Assembly (NCBI RefSeq): GCF_011927785.1
Contig: NZ_JAATJK010000001.1
Coordinates: 3,505,001-3,569,000 of the forward strand
Source of the DNA: Micromonospora profundi
GTDB taxonomy: Bacteria > Actinomycetota > Actinomycetes > Mycobacteriales > Micromonosporaceae
Length of the DNA stretch: 64,000 nt
Direction: 5' to 3'
Under the pieces are notes generated by a model. It was given only the letters and a program-made list of their open reading frames with translations. It did no database searches and had not been told where the DNA came from. Positions 56,946-64,000 of the stretch are shown here, piece after piece (position 1 is the stretch's first letter; each line of letters begins with the position of its first letter). Made by a program: the position numbers and the translations under genes.

Positions 56946-57782
56946 TCACCGGGCAGCCAGAACGGCCCGGCACTCGGCCAGCACCCGGTCCGCGGCGGCC
57001 CGCAGGGCGGTGCCGTCCGGACCTGCCGAGAGCACCTCCCGGGAGTACGACGGGAGCACTGCGGGAAGGCTGGAACCGAACACTGTGCGTAGGTCCGCGG
57101 CCCCTGCACCCTGTGCTCCGAGCCCCGGCGCGAGCAGCGGACCACCCACGCCGGAGAGGTCATGACCGGTGTCTCCGATGGTCGCGCCGACCACCAGACC
57201 GAAGCTCCCGAGGGGGTCTGCACCCCTGTTGAGCTGGGAAATCTCGTCAATCACGGTCTGCGCGACGGTGCGCCCGTCGGCCGTACGGGCACGCTGGACG
57301 GCGGCGCCCTCGGGGTTCGAGGTGAGGGCGAGCACGAAGACACCGCCGCCGTGCTGGGCAGCGAGTTCGAACATCGGGGCCAGCGAACCTACTCCCAGGT
57401 AGGGGCTCGCGGTGACGGCGTCGACATACAAAGGGCTGGATGGATCGAGGTACGCGGAGGCGTACGCGCTGACCGTTGAGCCGATGTCGCCACGCTTGAC
57501 GTCCAGCAAAACGAGCGAACCGGCTTCCCGTAACTGTCGGATAGTTGACTCAAGGATCGCCACACCGCGGGACCCGAACCGCTCGAAAAAGGCCGACTGA
57601 GGCTTGACCACCGCAACCCGGTCACCGAGGGCGTCAACGACGGTCCGGGTGAACCGGTCAAGACCGTCAACGTCGTCGGCGAGACCCCAACGGGCCAGCA
57701 GACCGGGATGCGGATCGATGCCCACACAGAGCGGCCCCCGCTCGGTGATCGCCCGGTGCAGCCGGGTGCCGAAGGTCTCCAT
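56946..57782 (-). CDS. pyrF: Orotidine-5'-phosphate decarboxylase (type 2)
   Basis: A 278-residue TIM barrel, last step of UMP synthesis. The N-terminus METFGTRLHRAITERGPLCVGIDPHPGLL and the catalytic LLDVKRGDIGST (Lys/Asp about 92-100) identify the actinobacterial type 2 family. The ATG at 57782 lies about ten bases behind AGGAG. It follows bioA by 74 bases and is apparently part of the carAB-pyrD unit. Confidence 0.96.
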   Translation of the reverse strand: METFGTRLHRAITERGPLCVGIDPHPGLLARWGLADDVDGLDRFTRTVVDALGDRVAVVKPQSAFFERFGSRGVAILESTIRQLREAGSLVLLDVKRGDIGSTVSAYASAYLDPSSPLYVDAVTASPYLGVGSLAPMFELAAQHGGGVFVLALTSNPEGAAVQRARTADGRTVAQTVIDEISQLNRGADPLGSFGLVVGATIGDTGHDLSGVGGPLLAPGLGAQGAGAADLRTVFGSSLPAVLPSYSREVLSAGPDGTALRAAADRVLAECRAVLAAR

Positions 57783-57856
57783 GGGAGTGTTCTCCTCTCC
57801 TCGTCCGGGCGGCAGCCCCGCCCGGGTCACACCGTCGACCCGGTGAACGGGCCCTC

Positions 57857-59131
57857 TCAGCCGGCCGCCACCGCCGCCGCCACCCCGGCCGCGATGCGGG
57901 CCAGGTCGGCGTCGTCGGTGACGTACGGCGGCATCGTGTAGATCAGGTCGCGGAAGGGTCGTAGCCACACGCCTCGGTCGATGGCCGCCGCGGTGGCCGC
58001 CCCGAGGTCCACCTCGTGATCGAGCTGGACCACCCCGATCGCGCCGAGCACCCGTACGTCGGTCACGCCGGGCGTGCCGCGCAGGGGCTCCAGACCGGCG
58101 CGCAGGCCCGCGCCGACCCTGGCGACCTGTCCCGCCCAGTCCCCCGCCCGCAGCAGCCCGAGGGAGGCGTTGGCGACGGCACAGGCCAGCGGGTTGCCCA
58201 TGAAGGTGGGCCCGTGCGCCAGGACACCCGCGGCGGAGATGCCCCGGGCGATCTCCGGGGTGCACAGGGTCGCGGCCAACGTCAGGTAGCCGCCGGTGAG
58301 CGCCTTGCCCACGCACATCACGTCCGGGGACACTCCGGCGTGCTCGGCGGCGAACATCGTGCCCGTACGGCCGAACCCGGTGGCGATCTCGTCGAAGATC
58401 AGCAGCGCGCCGTGGGCCTGGGTCACCTCGCGCAGCACCCGCAGGTACCCGGGATGGTGGAAGCGCATCCCGCCGGCGCCCTGCACCACCGGCTCCACGA
58501 TCACCGCGGCCAGTTCGTCGGCGTGCCGTTCGACGGCGTCGACCAACGCGGCCACGTACGCCTCGTCCGGCGGATCGGCGAACCCGCCCGGCGGCACCGG
58601 GGCGAAGACCTGCCGGGGCAGCACGTCGCCCCAGAGGTGATGCATCCCACCTTCGGGGTCGCAGACGCTCATCGGGTGGAAGGTGTCACCGTGGTAGCCG
58701 CCTCGCCACGTCGCGAGCCGGCGCCGCTGCGGCCTGCCGATCGCCCGCTGGTACTGCAGGCACATCTTCATCGCCACTTCGACGCTCACCGAGCCGGAGT
58801 CGGCCAGGAACACGTGCTCCAGACCTTCCGGGGCCAGCTCGACAAGGGTCCGGGCGAGCTGGACCGCCGGCTCGTGGGTGAGGCCGCCGAACATCACGTG
58901 GCTCATCCGGCCGAGCTGGTCGGTCACCGCCGCGTCCAGCACCGGGTGCCGGTAGCCGTGGATCGCCGCCCACCAGGACGACATCCCGTCCACCAGTTCC
59001 CGCCCGTCGGCCAGACGCAACCGCACTCCCTCGGCGCTGCTCACCACGTACGGCTGGTTAGCCGATGGCAGCGCCGTGTACGGGTGCCAGACGTGCGCCC
59101 GGTCGGCGGCCAGGATCTCCTCGGGCGTCAC
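57857..59131 (-). CDS. bioA: Adenosylmethionine-8-amino-7-oxononanoate aminotransferase
   Basis: A 424-residue PLP enzyme of biotin synthesis that transfers the amino group of SAM to KAPA. It has VWHPYTAL (about 14-21), [49 protein letters not shown], the Asp of [14 protein letters not shown], and the Schiff-base Lys in [10 protein letters not shown]. The GTG at 59131 has AAGGAG five bases upstream; a GTG five codons earlier is rejected. It is an unexpected guest inside the pyrimidine operon. Confidence 0.93.
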   Translation of the reverse strand: MTPEEILAADRAHVWHPYTALPSANQPYVVSSAEGVRLRLADGRELVDGMSSWWAAIHGYRHPVLDAAVTDQLGRMSHVMFGGLTHEPAVQLARTLVELAPEGLEHVFLADSGSVSVEVAMKMCLQYQRAIGRPQRRRLATWRGGYHGDTFHPMSVCDPEGGMHHLWGDVLPRQVFAPVPPGGFADPPDEAYVAALVDAVERHADELAAVIVEPVVQGAGGMRFHHPGYLRVLREVTQAHGALLIFDEIATGFGRTGTMFAAEHAGVSPDVMCVGKALTGGYLTLAATLCTPEIARGISAAGVLAHGPTFMGNPLACAVANASLGLLRAGDWAGQVARVGAGLRAGLEPLRGTPGVTDVRVLGAIGVVQLDHEVDLGAATAAAIDRGVWLRPFRDLIYTMPPYVTDDADLARIAAGVAAAVAAG

Positions 59132-59544
59132 GCGCACTCCTTCCACAGCTGGACGGGCCGGTCACCGCAGACGGGCCGCCACCACCGGCCGGCCCGGTCC
59201 GACGCGACCCGGTCCGTCGACGCGGCCCGGTCCGTCGACGCGACCCGGTCCATCGACGCGGCGCGGAGGCCGGGCACCGCCCGGACGGCAGGCACGGCGC
59301 GGCCGCGCCGGACCACTTGTGCGCGTCCTTTGCTCTGCTTCAACCCACGCAACGGCCAGCGTCCGGTATCCGGACAACGGGTGGTGCGTCGGGTGAAGCA
59401 GAGCAAAGGACGCGAGGACAGGTCGGCGGCCGGAGCGGCACGACGCACGATCACGCCACCCGACACGCAAACCGGAGCGGCACGACCCACGACCACGCCA
59501 CCCGACACGGAGGCCGCAGTCGGCTCGACCGCCCCTGCGGTCAC
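59128..59544 (-). CDS. Repeat-derived 138-residue relay ORF between pyrD and bioA
   Basis: The frame starts at a GTG that overlaps the pyrD stop (GTGA) and ends with a TGA overlapping the bioA GTG (GTGA). It contains a 42-bp duplication ([13 protein letters not shown] / [13 protein letters not shown]), a 93-bp inverted repeat, and an 18-bp tandem repeat giving [18 protein letters not shown]. There is no recognisable fold. The 409-base gap has no other gene. The most economical reading is a repeat-built bridge that keeps translational coupling from pyrD to bioA; a real protein cannot be excluded. Confidence 0.45.
   Translation of the reverse strand: MTAGAVEPTAASVSGGVVVGRAAPVCVSGGVIVRRAAPAADLSSRPLLCFTRRTTRCPDTGRWPLRGLKQSKGRAQVVRRGRAVPAVRAVPGLRAASMDRVASTDRAASTDRVASDRAGRWWRPVCGDRPVQLWKECA
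59191..59266 (-). repeat. 18-bp tandem repeat, about four units
   Basis: ACCCGGTCCGTCGACGCG and close variants at 59207, 59225 and 59243, with a shortened unit before (59191) and a partial unit after. The period equals six codons, and the encoded hexapeptide is [T/M]DR[V/A]AS. Confidence 0.85.
59322..59414. repeat. 93-bp inverted repeat with 21-bp perfect arms
   Basis: Arms at 59322-59342 and 59394-59414 (core GCGTCCTTTGCTCTGCTTCA) are perfect. Pairing continues imperfectly inwards for about ten more bases. The centre has its own hairpin GTCCGG-TAT-CCGGAC (59361-59375). It lies inside the relay frame and resembles dispersed REP-like elements of Micromonospora. Confidence 0.85.
59430..59510 (-). 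repeat. 42-bp direct duplication
   Basis: CCGGAGCGGCACGAC begins both copies (59430 and 59472), which also share CACGCCACCCGACACG. The period is 14 codons and keeps the minus-strand frame open. Confidence 0.85.
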
Positions 59545-60583
59545 CGGCCGGCGACCGGGTCAGGTGCTCCCGTGGTGGCCTTCGCGCGGGCGACGGCCCG
59601 GACCAGGGCGGGTCCCCGGTAGATGAAGCCTGTGTAGAGCTGCACCAGGGCGGCGCCGGCGTCGAACATGCGAGCGGCGTCGTCCGGGTCCAGCACTCCG
59701 CCGACCCCGATGATCGGCAGCCGGCCACCGGTCTCCCGGTGGACGAAGGCGACCACCTCCCGGGCCCGACCGGTCAGCGGACGGCCGGACAGTCCGCCGG
59801 TCTCCGCACCGCGCTGCGCGTCCGTCGGGGCAAGCCCGTCACGGCCGAGCGTGGTGTTGGTGGCGATCACCCCTGCCGCGCCCCGGGCCAGGCAGACCTC
59901 CAGCAGTTCGGCGATGGCCGCCTCGGTCAGATCAGGGGCGATCTTGACCAGGACCGGCTTCTCCCCCACCAGGGCCGCGAGCAGCGCATCCAGGTGCGTA
60001 CGGTCCTGCAACGAGCGCAGGCCCGGTGTGTTCGGTGAGGAGACGTTCACGGCGAAGTAGTCGCCGTGCCCGCGCAGCGCACGGTACGAGGTGAGGTAGT
60101 CCTCGACAGCCTCGTCGAGCGGGGTCACCTTGGACTTGCCGAGCGAGATGCCCAAGGGCACACCGATCGGGCGCGGCAGCGCGGCCAGCCGGGCGGCCAG
60201 CGCGGCGGCACCGGCGTTGTTGAAGCCCATCCGGTTGACCACCGCCTCGCTGGCCGGCAGCCGGAACAGGCGCGGCCGGGGGTTGCCCGGTTGCGCGTGT
60301 GCGGTGACAGTGCCCACCTCGACGAAGCCGAAGCCGAGCGCCGGCCACGCCGCCAGCGCCGCGCCGTCCTTGTCCATGCCGGCGGCCAGCCCGACCGGGT
60401 TCGGGAACCGGACTCCGAAGACCGTGCGCGGCGCGCTCACCGCGTACCGGGTGCGCAGGGCGGCGAGCGCGGCGGGCCGCCGGGACAGCGCGGCCAGCCG
60501 CCGCAGTGTCCACTCGTGCGCGGCCTCCGCGTCGCCACCGCCGAGCCGGAACAGCCAGGGCCGTACCGCCCGCTCGAACACTG

Positions 60584-60587
<4 letters not shown>
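59541..60587 (-). CDS. pyrD: Dihydroorotate dehydrogenase (quinone), class 2
   Basis: A 348-residue membrane-associated flavoenzyme. The N-terminal helix ([35 protein letters not shown]) is typical of the quinone-linked class. FMN and substrate sites are [15 protein letters not shown] (about 60), [25 protein letters not shown] with the catalytic Ser (about 180), [10 protein letters not shown] and [11 protein letters not shown]. The GTG at 60587 overlaps the carB stop (GTGA). Confidence 0.95.
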
Positions 60588-63923
<3,336 letters not shown>

Positions 63924-63931
<8 letters not shown>

Positions 63932-64000
63932 TGCTGCGCCCCTCGCTGTGGGTCGGGTCTGCACTGGTCTGCCGGCCCTCGATCAGCTCGGCGAAACGGT
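63924..64000 (-). CDS. carA: Carbamoyl-phosphate synthase, small subunit, C-terminal end only
   Basis: The frame entering from the window edge reads [20 protein letters not shown] and ends with a TAA inside the first codons of carB. The RFxELIEG ending and the overlap with carB identify it as the 3' end of carA. The rest of the gene, with the glutaminase site, is outside the window. Confidence 0.85.

Overview
The window is a high-GC actinobacterial chromosome segment, most likely from Micromonospora or a close relative in the Micromonosporaceae. The reasons are the very high GC content with GTG starts throughout, the actinobacterial integration host factor gene mihF in the order pyrF-mihF-gmk-rpoZ-coaBC-metK-priA, a PriA without a recognisable Walker A, the arg operon order C-J-B-D-F-R-G-H, and several hairpin or short repeats of the kind scattered through these genomes. 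This assignment is by recognition only; no database was searched. There are no rRNA or tRNA genes, CRISPR arrays, insertion sequences or phage genes. It is almost entirely core metabolism and housekeeping.

Layout. 1-5.1 kb: the end of a hotdog thioesterase, a CNNM/CBS membrane protein, two acetyltransferase-type proteins, a frameshifted serine hydrolase and its winged-helix regulator. 5.2-10 kb: a cation P-type ATPase and two tandem universal stress proteins; near-identical DosR/DevR-like boxes precede the ATPase and the first stress protein. 10-14.4 kb: an FMN reductase/LLM oxidoreductase pair, a small membrane protein, a 3-methyladenine glycosylase, a DNA-binding protein and a YjbR protein. 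14.5-23.2 kb (minus strand): argCJBDFRGH, genes overlapping by 4 bp, with an ARG box over the argC promoter. 23.3-29.7 kb (minus): infC-rpmI-rplT-trmH-like-pheS-pheT, where infC starts at ATC behind a structured leader. 29.8-34.2 kb: a PH-domain protein, hisE-hisG, and an amino-acid ABC transporter on the plus strand. 34.2-38.9 kb (minus): ribD-ribE-ribM-ribBA-ribH behind an FMN riboswitch. 38.9-45.7 kb: rpe with a receiver-GGDEF protein, two tandem septum-formation lipoproteins, and def-fmt-rsmB. 45.8-50.8 kb: an HTH/NB-ARC/TPR regulator, a secreted trypsin-like protease, and a kinase/ParB-like fusion. 51-64 kb (minus): carA(end)-carB-pyrD-bioA-pyrF, then mihF-gmk-like-rpoZ-coaBC-metK-priA.

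The most unusual pattern is found at three operon junctions (argJ-argB, ribM-ribBA, pyrD-bioA). At each, a repeat-containing open frame with no recognisable protein fold fills the gap between two well-known genes. It begins on the upstream stop codon (ATGA or GTGA overlap) and ends on the downstream start codon (ATGA or GTGA overlap). The repeat periods inside the two read-through cases (60, 42 and 18 bp) are all multiples of three. I interpret these as repeat insertions that persist because they keep translation coupled, and call them relay ORFs here. Other points of interest are a guanylate kinase homologue that has lost its P-loop lysine and other key residues, several probable leaderless promoters, and helically phased direct repeats between the NB-ARC regulator and the secreted protease.
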